DNA of 22,603 bases, from NCBI GenBank assembly GCA_947173755.1, contig CAMWGM010000003.1, forward strand, positions 1 through 22,603, read 5' to 3'. The DNA is from an uncultured Muribaculaceae bacterium. Its GTDB lineage: Bacteria; Bacteroidota; Bacteroidia; Bacteroidales; Muribaculaceae. A program made the position numbers and the translations under genes. Numbering within the stretch: position 1 is the first letter of the stretch; each line of letters begins with the position of its first letter. This document shows, piece after piece, positions 6,838 through 16,700 of this stretch. Below the pieces are notes generated by a model. It was given only the letters and a program-made list of their open reading frames with translations. It did not search any database and was not told the origin of the DNA.

Positions 6838-8661
6838 ATGAAAAAATTTTATATAGCCTCATGGATGCTGCTGTCCGCATCGATTATGTCGGCAGCAGAT
6901 GTCTATGTGGCACCGAACGGCAACGATGCCAACGATGGCTCGAAATCTTCGCCTAAGGCCACACTGACATCAGCGCTCCGCCAGGCGCGCGAGATGCGTC
7001 GTCTTTCCGCCACGGGCACCGAGACCGGTGTCACAATCCACATGGCCGACGGAGTCTACCCGCTTTACGAGCCTGTGTTTGTACGTCCGGAAGATAGCGG
7101 CACGCCTGATGCGCCGACAGTCATAACCTCCGACGGAGGTGCCTGGCTGAGCGGAGGCGTAAAGGTCGAGGGCTGGAAGCGTCAGGGGAAATTCTGGGTG
7201 GCCGACGCACCGAAATTCAACGGCCGGCCTCTCGATTTCCGTCAACTTTATGTTAACGGAAACAAGGCCGTGCGAGCCCGTGATGTCGAGGATTTCGAAA
7301 AGATGGCCCGGATCATCTCGAACGATCCGAAAAACGAAATCCTCTGGGTGCCGACCGAGGCTGTCAAAAAGATCATCGACGCACCTTATGCCGAAATGGT
7401 GCTTCATGAGATGTGGTGTGTAGCCAATCTGCGTATCAAATCCATCGAAGTCCACGGCGACAGCGCGGCTGTCAGATTTCATGATCCCGAGAGCCGTATC
7501 CAGTTCGAACATCCGTGGCCGCGTCCCATGGTGACAACCGACGGCCATAATTCGGCTTTCTATCTTACCAACGCCAAGGAACTTCTGGACGTGCCCGGTG
7601 AATGGTATCACGACATCGACTCGCGCAAGATCTATTATTATCCCTTTCCGGGCGAAAAGATCGAGGAGGCTATCGTGCCTGCCACCGAAACACTCATGCT
7701 TATCGAAGGCACACTCGACCGTCGTGTCGAGAATGTTCGCGTCGAGAATATCGGGTTTGAATATACTACATGGATGCGTCCGTCGCTGATGGGTCATGTG
7801 CCCCTTCAGGCAGGAATGTATATGACCGACGGCTATAAGATCAATCCCAAGATGGATCGCTATCAGAACCATCGTCTCGACAATCAGGGCTGGCTGGGCC
7901 GTCCCGCTTCAGCCGTAGTCGTGAAAGGGGCTGCGTATATCGATTTCCTGAAATGCCGTTTCGAGCATCTCGGTTCATCGGGTCTCGATTATGAGTGGGG
8001 AACGAAGGGCGGTCTGATCGAAGGCTGTCTTTTCCGCGACATTGCCGGCAACGGCATCGTGGTGGGAAGTTTCAGCCCTGCCTCACACGAGACCCATCTT
8101 CCTTATGACCCTGCAGACAGTCGCGAGGTATGCTCAGGTCTGACAATCGCCAACAACTTGATCACCAACGTGTCAAATGAAGACTGGGGTACGCTCGGCA
8201 TCTGCGCCGGATATGTGAAGGACATCAATATCGAACACAATGAGATCAATGAAGTGTCGTATAGCGGCATCAACCTCGGCTGGGGCTGGACCAGAACAGT
8301 CAACTGTATGCGCAACAACCGCGTACATGCAAACAAGATCCACCATTACGCCAAACACATGTATGACGTGGCAGGTGTATATACCCTCGGTTCGCAGCCT
8401 CACAGTTGGGTGACCGAAAACTGCGTCAGCGACATCTATTCTCCCGGCTATGCTCACGATCCGCACCACTGGTTCTATCTTTACACCGACGAAGGATCTT
8501 CGTTCATCAACGTGAAGGACAACTGGACCGAAGGTGAAAAATATCTGCAGAATGCCAACGGACCCGGCAACGTCTGGGAAAACAACGGCCCCGCGGTTGA
8601 CGAGTCGATCCGTAAGAACGCCGGACTCACTCCCGAGTTCGAATACCTAAAATCTCTCTGA
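6838..8661 (+). CDS. GH141 alpha-L-fucosidase-like, right-handed beta-helix
   Basis: The protein has 607 residues with a signal peptide (MKKFYIASWMLLSASIMSA). The N-terminal DVYVAPNGNDANDGS motif and the repeated short N/G-rich turns (about 300-560) show a right-handed parallel beta-helix of the PF13229 type. The closest family known to me is GH141, founded on B. thetaiotaomicron BT1002, which removes L-fucose from RG-II chain A. From memory the BT1002 catalytic pair is Asp523/Asp564, 41 apart. Here Asp510 (HMYDVAGVY) and Asp551 (YTDEGSS) have the same spacing in matching contexts. Some GH141 enzymes are active on xylan, so fucosidase activity is not certain. The expected role is cutting Fuc-alpha-1,4-Rha after GlcA and L-Gal have been removed. 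The next gene starts 34 nt downstream in the same operon. Confidence 0.85.
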   Translation: MKKFYIASWMLLSASIMSAADVYVAPNGNDANDGSKSSPKATLTSALRQAREMRRLSATGTETGVTIHMADGVYPLYEPVFVRPEDSGTPDAPTVITSDGGAWLSGGVKVEGWKRQGKFWVADAPKFNGRPLDFRQLYVNGNKAVRARDVEDFEKMARIISNDPKNEILWVPTEAVKKIIDAPYAEMVLHEMWCVANLRIKSIEVHGDSAAVRFHDPESRIQFEHPWPRPMVTTDGHNSAFYLTNAKELLDVPGEWYHDIDSRKIYYYPFPGEKIEEAIVPATETLMLIEGTLDRRVENVRVENIGFEYTTWMRPSLMGHVPLQAGMYMTDGYKINPKMDRYQNHRLDNQGWLGRPASAVVVKGAAYIDFLKCRFEHLGSSGLDYEWGTKGGLIEGCLFRDIAGNGIVVGSFSPASHETHLPYDPADSREVCSGLTIANNLITNVSNEDWGTLGICAGYVKDINIEHNEINEVSYSGINLGWGWTRTVNCMRNNRVHANKIHHYAKHMYDVAGVYTLGSQPHSWVTENCVSDIYSPGYAHDPHHWFYLYTDEGSSFINVKDNWTEGEKYLQNANGPGNVWENNGPAVDESIRKNAGLTPEFEYLKSL

Positions 8662-8695
8662 ATCATCAAGCAAATTATCCACTCACATCCCTAAA

Positions 8696-10897
8696 ATGAA
8701 CAAAAGAGCGTCAATCATGCTGGCTGCCGCATCGCTTGCACTTTCGGCTGCCGCACAGACATGGGTATGGTATCCAGGCGACTATGAAATATGGCTCGGC
8801 AACCGGATGAATAACAACCGCACCGAGCGCGGAGCCTTCTTCCCTCCTTTCTGGAAGACAGACAGCCACTATGTGACAGTCGAATTCAGCAAGGATCTCG
8901 ATCTTCCCGAAGATGAGGTGATCACCATCAAGGCCGAAGGCAAATATAACGTGAAACTCGACGGCAAACTCCAGTTCGGCGAGCCTTCGGAGTTCAGACT
9001 TCCGGCCGGTAAACATAAACTTAATATCAAGGTGTGGAATCAGGCCACTCCTCCGGCTCTTTATGTGAAAGGCAAGACTGTCAACACCGATTCCTCCTGG
9101 AAGGTGACTAACGAGGATAAAGAGTGGATCGACGAGAGCGGTAAGGCGAGCGACACCTCGGCCACCACATATGCTCTTGCGGGTTACTGGAACTTCGACG
9201 ATATCGATATCCCTCCCTCGGCCTTCACACTGCAGTATGAACCCCTGGAGAAAGTGACGGTCAAGGAAATCACTGCCGACGGCGGAAAACTCTACGACTT
9301 CGGTAAGGAGACGTTCGGACGAATCGTGCTCAAGGATGTCACCGGCAACGGTAATGTCAATATATATTATGGTGAAAGCCCCGAAGAGGCTCTCGACATA
9401 GACTTCTGCGAAACTCTCGACAAGATCGGATTCGGTGCTGATAAAGTGACCGATCTCGCCACGGCAGCCACGGCGGAGAGGAACAAGGATTATACGCTTG
9501 ACAACACGAAGGCTTTCCGCTACGTCTATATCGCTCCCGAGAGCGGGGTAGATGTGGCAGACGCATCGATGCTCTATGAATATGCACCGGTGGAATACCG
9601 TGGTACCTTCAAGTGCAGCGATCCCGAACTAAACAGGATCTGGGATGTCGGTGCCTATACGATGCATCTGACTACACGCGAGTTCTTTATCGACGGTATC
9701 AAGCGTGACCGCTGGGTGTGGAGCGGCGATGCAGTGCAGAGTTATCTGATGAACTATTATCTGTTCTTCGACAGCCCCACCGTCAAGCGCACCACCCGTC
9801 TTTTGCGCGGAAAGGATCCCGTCACAGCCCATATCAACACCATTATGGACTATACGCTCTACTGGTTCATCGGTATCTATGATTATTATCTCTATACTGG
9901 TGATAAAGAGTTCGTCAAGGAGATCTATCCTCGTATGCAGACCATGATGGACTATGTGCTCAGCCGTACAAATAAGGACGGAATGCTCGAGGGTATGACC
10001 GGCGACTGGGTGTTTGTCGACTGGGCAGATTTCCCAATGAGCAAACAGGGGGCGCTCGCGTTTGAGCAGGTGCTTCTGTGCAAGAGTCTCGAGACTATGA
10101 AACTCTGCGCCGACATAGTGGGCGATGATAAGGATGCCAAACTTTATGGTGAACTGGCCGCAGATCTGCGTGGCAAACTTATCCCGACCTTCTGGAATGA
10201 AGAGAAGCAGGCCCTCGTCCACAATGTGGAGAACGGCAAGAAGAGCGATCAGGTCAACAAGTTTGCCAATATGTTTGCTATCAACTTCGGATATTTCGAC
10301 GAACCGACCACTGAATCTGTCATGACCAACGTCATGCTCAATCCTGATGTGCCCGCCATCACTACCCCATATATGCGTTTCTATGAACTCGAGTCGCTCT
10401 GCGACCAGGGTCTGCAGGAACGTGTGCTCACCGAGATGAAAGACTATTGGGGAGGAATGCTGCGCGAAGGCGCCACCTCGTTCTGGGAAAAATATAATCC
10501 CGGGGATTCGGGAACGCAGCATCTTTCGATGTATGGCCGTCCCTACGGCAAGAGCCTTTGTCATGCGTGGGGCGCTAGCCCGATCTATCTGATCGGTAAA
10601 TATTACCTCGGTGTCAGACCCTTGAAACCGGGCTATGAGGAATTCTCTATCACCCCCAATCTCGGTGGCCTGAAATGGATGGAAGGCACAGTACCTACCC
10701 CCGACGGCGAGATCTCGCTCTATGTCAATACGCGTGAGATCAAGGTGAAAGCCACTCAGGGAAAAGGCTACATCAATTTCCGTTCGAAAGTAAAGCCTAA
10801 ATCCGACTACGGCACTGTGGAGAAGACCGGCGACAACTCTTATCGACTCTTCATAGACACTGACCGTCAGATTACAATTAAATATAAGGAAGTTTAA
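8696..10897 (+). CDS. GH78 alpha-L-rhamnosidase
   Basis: The protein has 733 residues and a clear signal peptide ending AAA-Q (residues 1-21). After an N-terminal beta-sandwich region (about 25-300), the (alpha/alpha)6 catalytic barrel begins near 310. The GH78 signature appears as DGIKRDRWVWSGD (333-345). Asp333, Asp338 and Asp345 match the spacing of the substrate-binding and acid residues of Bacillus RhaB (567, 572, 579), with Asp where RhaB has Glu572. The second signature, GATSFWEKY, gives Glu598 as the likely base, followed by CHAWGASPIYLI. The C-terminal beta domain runs from about 640. The enzyme should hydrolyse alpha-L-rhamnosides in the periplasm. B. thetaiotaomicron BT1001 is an RG-II rhamnosidase of this type and, in that genome, sits beside the GH141 gene as here. 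RG-II as the substrate is inferred from neighbours. Confidence 0.93.
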   Translation: MNKRASIMLAAASLALSAAAQTWVWYPGDYEIWLGNRMNNNRTERGAFFPPFWKTDSHYVTVEFSKDLDLPEDEVITIKAEGKYNVKLDGKLQFGEPSEFRLPAGKHKLNIKVWNQATPPALYVKGKTVNTDSSWKVTNEDKEWIDESGKASDTSATTYALAGYWNFDDIDIPPSAFTLQYEPLEKVTVKEITADGGKLYDFGKETFGRIVLKDVTGNGNVNIYYGESPEEALDIDFCETLDKIGFGADKVTDLATAATAERNKDYTLDNTKAFRYVYIAPESGVDVADASMLYEYAPVEYRGTFKCSDPELNRIWDVGAYTMHLTTREFFIDGIKRDRWVWSGDAVQSYLMNYYLFFDSPTVKRTTRLLRGKDPVTAHINTIMDYTLYWFIGIYDYYLYTGDKEFVKEIYPRMQTMMDYVLSRTNKDGMLEGMTGDWVFVDWADFPMSKQGALAFEQVLLCKSLETMKLCADIVGDDKDAKLYGELAADLRGKLIPTFWNEEKQALVHNVENGKKSDQVNKFANMFAINFGYFDEPTTESVMTNVMLNPDVPAITTPYMRFYELESLCDQGLQERVLTEMKDYWGGMLREGATSFWEKYNPGDSGTQHLSMYGRPYGKSLCHAWGASPIYLIGKYYLGVRPLKPGYEEFSITPNLGGLKWMEGTVPTPDGEISLYVNTREIKVKATQGKGYINFRSKVKPKSDYGTVEKTGDNSYRLFIDTDRQITIKYKEV

Positions 10898-10932
10898 CCC
10901 TAAATCTATACCTCTCACCAACCACAGACCTC

Positions 10933-13632
10933 ATGAAAAGCCTGTCAAAAATTTTTGCCATACTCTTCGCCACATTATTGTTGTGGAGTTGCGGCTCCCG
11001 CAAGAGTGTCGCTATCGAGTATCCCGACGACGCTTCAAACCGTGTGAAATTTGCAGCCGAGCATCTCTCGAAAGCGTTTACCGACAAGGGATATGACATT
11101 GTTGCCGCAGCCGATGCTCCCGAAGGAACAAAGGTGATACGTCTCTCTGAAGCCACCGACAGCGTAGGCCCGAAAGAGGGTTTCACCATCACATCCGCCG
11201 ACAATATCATTGAAGTGAAAGGTAACGACGGATCGGGCGTGATCTACGGTTGTCAGGAACTCGCTGACCGCCTCGAGACAGACGGCAATCTCGACAATCT
11301 GCCCGCAGAATTCACCGATGCGCCGGAGATGGTGCTCCGCGGTGCATGCGTGGGTGTCCAAAAGCCTTATCTTCTTCCCGGCCGCGGTGTCTACGAGTAT
11401 CCTTATACTCCCGAAAACTTCCCCTGGTTCTACGACAAGGATCTCTGGATCAAGTATCTTGACATGCTGGTCGAAAACCGCATGAACTCGCTTTATCTCT
11501 GGAACGGTCACCCCTTCGCTTCGCTAGTCAAACTCGATGATTATCCTTTTGCCGTGGAGGTAGACGAAGAGACATTCAAAAAAAATGAGGAAATGTTCTC
11601 GTTCCTCACCACCGAGGCTGATAAACGAGGCATTTTCGTCATTCAGATGTTCTATAACATCCTCCTTTCGAAACCTTTCGCCGAGCACTACGGACTGAAG
11701 ACCCAGGACCGCAACCGTCCGATCACTCCTCTCATCAGCGATTATACCCGCAAGAGTGTCGCCGCTTTCATCGAGAAGTATCCCAACGTTGGTCTGCTCG
11801 TTTGTCTTGGCGAGGCAATGGATACCTATGAGGATGATGTTCAGTGGTTCACCGAAACCATTATCCCCGGTGTGAAGGATGGTCTGCAGAAACTGGGCCG
11901 CACCGACGAACCCCCGTTGTTGCTCCGTGCCCATGACACCGACTGCAAGGCCGTCATGGATGCCGCCCTGCCGCTCTACAAGAATCTCTACACCATGCAT
12001 AAGTATAATGGTGAGTCGCTGACCACCTATGAGCCCCGTGGCCCGTGGACGGAAATTCACCGCGGACTCAGCGATCTCGGTAGCGTGCATATCAGCAACG
12101 TGCATATTCTCGCAAATCTCGAGCCCTGGCGCTGGAGTTCACCTGACTTCACACAGAAGGCAGTCAAGGCGATGCACGACATACACGGAGCAAACGCTCT
12201 CCATCTCTATCCCCAGGCTTCTTACTGGGATTGGCCTTACACTGCCGACAGTATCGCCGGAGGTGAGCGCGAACTTCAGCTCGTGCGTGACAGCACCTGG
12301 TATGAAGGATGGGGCCGTTACGCATGGAACTGCCGTCGCGACCGTGACGACGAAATCAAATACTGGAACCATCGCTTTGCCCGTACCTACGGACTTTCGG
12401 ACGACAAGGGTGCCGCTATCCGTGAGGCATATGAGGAATCAGGTGAAATCGCACCGAAACTCCTCCGCCGTTTCGGAATCACCGAGGGCAACCGTCAGAC
12501 ACTTCTGCTCGGTATGTTCATGAGCCAGTTGGTCAACCCGTATAAGTATACCATCTATCCCGGATTCTATGAAAGCTGCGGCCCCGAGGGTGAGAAACTC
12601 ATCGAGTATGTAGAAAAAGAATTCAAGGGTGAGCCCCATGTAGGTGAACTTCCTCTCGACATCACCGCACAATGTGTCGAGCATGGCGACAAGGCAGTAG
12701 CAGCTATCCGAAGCATCGGCGGAAAGGTTAAGAGCAATCAGGCCGAGTTTGACCGACTGAGCAACGACATGGAGTCATATAGACTGTTCGCTTATTTCTT
12801 CGACCGCAAGGTTAAGGCTGCTCAGCAGGTGCTCAACTATCAGTGGAGCAAGGATATCAAATATCTAGATGCCGCTCTGCCGCTGCTCGAAGAGAGCCTC
12901 GACTACTACAACCAGCTCGTCGACCGCACGAAATCCACATACCTCTATGCCAACAGTATGCAGACCAGCCAGCGCCGAATTCCTATCGGCGGTGACGACG
13001 GCAAGAACAAGACATGGGCTGAACTCGCCGTGCATTACCAGGCCGAACTCGATAATTTCAAAGCAAATCTGGCCACACTCAAGGACAAGGCTGCCGGAAA
13101 GATCTCCGATAAGGCTGACAATATCAAACCGCTGACAGATGCTGATGTCAAAGTCAATGGTGGAACTCTGAGCCGTGTGAAACTCACCGAAGGAGCAGCG
13201 CTTCTCGAGAATATGCCTGACGCGAAGATCGTGGGACTCGCTCCCGAACTCCAGGGTCTGACAGCCTTCAAGGTCAACGGCGACAATCAGCGCAAGGATG
13301 GCACCAATATCGAATTTGACTGCACGAAGCCTGTCAAACTTCTCGTGGGTTACTTCAAGGATGACCAGAAGAAGTATGCCAAGGCTCCCAAACTCGAGAC
13401 AGATGCCACTGCCAATGAGTATGGCCAGGCCGAACCGGTATTGACCAACGCGATCCATCTTGACAAGATGCCGCTCGCCAATATCCATGCCTACAGTTTC
13501 GGTCCCGGACATCATTCGCTTAATCTCCCGAAGGGCTACACCCTCGTGCTCGGCTTCACTTCCGACGAGATCGCTCCACGCAACGCGGCGCTTGCCGGAG
13601 CCGACGAGACAATGGACTGGCTCTTCTATTAA
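10933..13632 (+). CDS. GH138 alpha-D-galacturonidase, lipoprotein (BT0997-like)
   Basis: This is an 899-residue lipoprotein. The lipobox LLWSC puts the lipid on Cys20, and the following GSRKS lacks the acidic surface-export signal, so it probably faces the periplasm. An N-terminal alpha/beta domain (about 28-125) is followed by a TIM barrel (about 130-450), a helical region and a C-terminal beta domain. GH138 removes the alpha-1,2-linked GalA from rhamnose in RG-II chain A. For BT0997 I recall Glu294 (acid/base), Glu361 (nucleophile), Arg332 and Arg521 (specificity). This protein has Glu294 (CLGEA), Glu361 (NGESL), Arg332 (LLRAHD) and Arg521 (GNRQT) at identical positions, which is very strong support for orthology. 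It sits directly before the GH137-GH2 gene, as BT0997 is next to BT0996 in B. thetaiotaomicron. General annotators may call it hypothetical or alpha-glucuronidase-like. Confidence 0.93.
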   Translation: MKSLSKIFAILFATLLLWSCGSRKSVAIEYPDDASNRVKFAAEHLSKAFTDKGYDIVAAADAPEGTKVIRLSEATDSVGPKEGFTITSADNIIEVKGNDGSGVIYGCQELADRLETDGNLDNLPAEFTDAPEMVLRGACVGVQKPYLLPGRGVYEYPYTPENFPWFYDKDLWIKYLDMLVENRMNSLYLWNGHPFASLVKLDDYPFAVEVDEETFKKNEEMFSFLTTEADKRGIFVIQMFYNILLSKPFAEHYGLKTQDRNRPITPLISDYTRKSVAAFIEKYPNVGLLVCLGEAMDTYEDDVQWFTETIIPGVKDGLQKLGRTDEPPLLLRAHDTDCKAVMDAALPLYKNLYTMHKYNGESLTTYEPRGPWTEIHRGLSDLGSVHISNVHILANLEPWRWSSPDFTQKAVKAMHDIHGANALHLYPQASYWDWPYTADSIAGGERELQLVRDSTWYEGWGRYAWNCRRDRDDEIKYWNHRFARTYGLSDDKGAAIREAYEESGEIAPKLLRRFGITEGNRQTLLLGMFMSQLVNPYKYTIYPGFYESCGPEGEKLIEYVEKEFKGEPHVGELPLDITAQCVEHGDKAVAAIRSIGGKVKSNQAEFDRLSNDMESYRLFAYFFDRKVKAAQQVLNYQWSKDIKYLDAALPLLEESLDYYNQLVDRTKSTYLYANSMQTSQRRIPIGGDDGKNKTWAELAVHYQAELDNFKANLATLKDKAAGKISDKADNIKPLTDADVKVNGGTLSRVKLTEGAALLENMPDAKIVGLAPELQGLTAFKVNGDNQRKDGTNIEFDCTKPVKLLVGYFKDDQKKYAKAPKLETDATANEYGQAEPVLTNAIHLDKMPLANIHAYSFGPGHHSLNLPKGYTLVLGFTSDEIAPRNAALAGADETMDWLFY

Positions 13633-13649
13633 TACCTCTGAAATCAGGT

Positions 13650-13681
13650 CGGGTGCACATCTGAATACCGGTGTGCACCCG
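13650..13681 (+). other. Intercistronic hairpin between GH138 and GH137-GH2 genes
   Basis: CGGGTGCACA (13650-13659) pairs perfectly with TGTGCACCCG (13672-13681) around a 12-nt loop, and two more pairs (one wobble) extend the stem outward. No T-run follows, so it is not a standard terminator. It fills the largest gap inside the operon (84 nt; the others are 26-40 nt). Such hairpins can mark mRNA processing, 3' stabilisation of the upstream message or partial attenuation. Which applies here cannot be seen. Confidence 0.6.
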
Positions 13682-13716
13682 GCACACATACATAACGAAA
13701 ACATCACTACTTTCTC

Positions 13717-16700
13717 ATGAAACGACTCCTGATCGCTTTTGCCGTAACCTTTACCGGATGGTTGGGATCTTTTTCGCAGATCCATGTCAGCCAGGAACGA
13801 ATGGCGGAAGTCTATAAGGAAGCACGCACGCCTTATAAATATGGTCTTGTGGTTGCCCCGACAGACAACAATCACAAGATTGACTGCCCGACTGTATTCC
13901 GCGAAGGTGATAAATGGTATATGACCTATGTGGTATATAACGGACGTTCAGGTCAGGATGGTCGCGGCTATGAGACATGGATTGCTCAGAGCGACAACCT
14001 GCTTGAGTGGACCACGCTCGGACGTGTGCTCGCTTACTCCGACACAGGCTGGGACCGCAATCAGCGCGGAGGTTTCCCGGCTCTGATCGATATGGAGTGG
14101 GACGGCACATATGCCATCAACCGGTACAAGGGAAAATGCTGGATGACATATATCGGCGGAGAAGGCACAGGCTATGAGGCTGTCAACGCTCCGCTTGCCA
14201 TCGGTCTCGCCTGGACCAAGGAAAATCCGGGCAGCGCACATCTCTGGAACACGCTCCCGAAACCTATCCTTTCGTTCGACGACAAGGATGCGCAATGGTG
14301 GGAGACCCTGACTCAGTATAAGAGCACGATTTACGAAGATCCGCAGAAGAAACTCGGCGCACGTTTCATGATGTATTATAACGCCGGAGGCATCAATCCT
14401 GCCACCGGTATCAAAGGGGAGCGAATCGGTATAGCACTCTCCGACAATATGACCAAATGGCGCCGGTATGAGGGAAATCCTGTCTTCACCCACGAGGCGC
14501 AGGGCACGATAACCGGTGACGCTCAGATTGTCAGGATGGGCGACCTTTATGTGATGTTCTATTTCTCGGCTTTCAATCCGTCACGCAGTTACAAAGCCTT
14601 CAACACGTTCGCCTGCAGTTATGATCTCGTGAACTGGGATGACTGGGAAGGTGACGATCTGATCTATCCGACCAAGCAGTTTGACGAACTTTTTGCCCAC
14701 AAGAGTTATCTCGTCAAACATGACGGGGTGGTCTATCATTTCTATTGTGCTGTCAACAATCCCGAACAGCGTGGAATCGCCGTGGCGACGAGCAAGCCGA
14801 TGGGTCGCTCTTCGGTGCGTTTCCCCGAGCCTCCCCCTACGGGTCGACGATTGCTGACAAATCTCAATGCCGACTGGACCACAATGCTCGGCAACGACAA
14901 GACTACCGAACATAAGGTTAATCTTCCCCATAACTGGGATGATTATTACGGCTACCGCGAACTGACTCACGGCAACCTGCACGGCACAGCCTCTTATCAG
15001 AAACATTTCGCTATGCCCGCCAAGACAGCCGGAAAACGCTATTTCATCAACTTCGAAGGTGTCGGAACCTATGCCGGCATCCGCTTGAACGGCCATGATA
15101 TGGGCCGTCATCCTTCGGGACGCACTTCGCTTACCTTCGACGTCACCGATTACCTGAATTTCGATGGAGACAACCTGCTTGAGGTCACGGCCGAACATCC
15201 CGAGATGATCGCCGACATGCCTTGGGTGTGTGGTGGCTGTTCGTCGGAGTGGGGTTTCAGCGAAGGTTCGCAGCCGCTTGGCATTTACCGTCCTGTGACT
15301 CTCGAGGTGACCGATGAGGTCAGAGTCGAGCCGTTCGGAGTGCATGTATGGAACAATGCTGCCTGCGACTCTGTCTTTATCGAGACTGAAATCAAAAACT
15401 ACGGATCGGAAAAGGCCGAGTTTGATTTCATCAATAAGTTCAGCAATGCCGACGGACGCCAGATCTTCCGGCTCACGGAGAATTTTGTTCTCAATCCGGG
15501 TGAAAGCCGTCTGGTGAAACAAGCGGCTGCCGTGGCTGATGTGCATCGCTGGAGTCCTTCAGATCCATACCTCTATAAACTCTCGACGATGGTGAAGCGA
15601 AACGGCAAAACCACCGAGGAGGTTTCGACCCCATATGGTATAAGGAATTTCTCATGGCCTGTTAAGCGTGCAGACGGCGACGGGAGGTTCTTCATGAACG
15701 GCGAACCTGTATTTATCAACGGAGTGTGTGAGTATGAACATCAGTTCGGAGCATCACATGCATTCAGCGACGAGCAGGTGGCGGCCCGCGTCAAGCAGAT
15801 CAAGAATGCAGGGTTCAATTCGGTGCGTGATGCCCATCAACCCCATAATCTCCGCTATCAGGAATACTGGGACAAGGAGGGAATTCTCTTCTGGCCACAG
15901 TTCTCAGCCCACGTGTGGTATGATACTCCTGAATTCCGCGAAAACTTCAAGACTCTGCTGCGTCAGTGGGTTAAGGAGCGCCGCAATTCTCCGTCAGTCG
16001 TTATGTGGGGTCTGCAGAACGAGAGCACCCTTCCCCGCGACTTTGCCCGCGAGTGTGCTGACATTATCCGTGAGATGGACCCCATGGCACGCGACATGCG
16101 CGTCATCACCACTTGCAACGGTGGCGAAGGAACTGACTGGAACGTCATCCAGAACTGGAGCGGCACCTATGGTGGCGACATATATAAATATGATGAGGAA
16201 CTTGCTCGTCCAAATCAGTTGCTCAATGGCGAGTATGGCGCGTGGCGCACACTCGGTTTCCACACAGAGCCTGGTGAATTCGACCCCCACGGTCCATGGA
16301 GCGAGGAACGCATGACCCAGTTGATGGAGACCAAGGTTCGACTTGCCGAGGAGGCCCGCGACAGTGTCAGTGGCCACTATCAGTGGATTTTCTCAAGCCA
16401 CGATAATCCGGGACGCCGGCAGCCCGACGAGGCTTACCGTCTGATCGACAAGGTGGGACCGTTCAACTACAAAGGTCTGGTCAGCCCCTGGGAAGAACCG
16501 GCCGACGTATATTATATGTATAAGGCAAATTATGTCAAACCGACTGATGATGCGTTTGTCTATATCTCGTCTCATTCGTGGCCAAACCGTTTCGACGCAC
16601 CGCGGAAAGCAACCATCCAGGTCTACAGCAACTGCGACTCGGTGCTTCTCTACAATGACGCGCTTGATGAGAATTTCCTCGGAAGCCGCATGAAAGGTGG

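Noticed and set aside
9629..10921. 430-residue open frame on the minus strand
   Set aside because: It is antisense to the GH78 gene, with no family motif; a codon-usage shadow.
13650..13681. Intrinsic terminator after the GH138 gene
   Set aside because: The stem is strong but no T-tract follows, and the next gene continues the same pathway, so I list it only as a hairpin.
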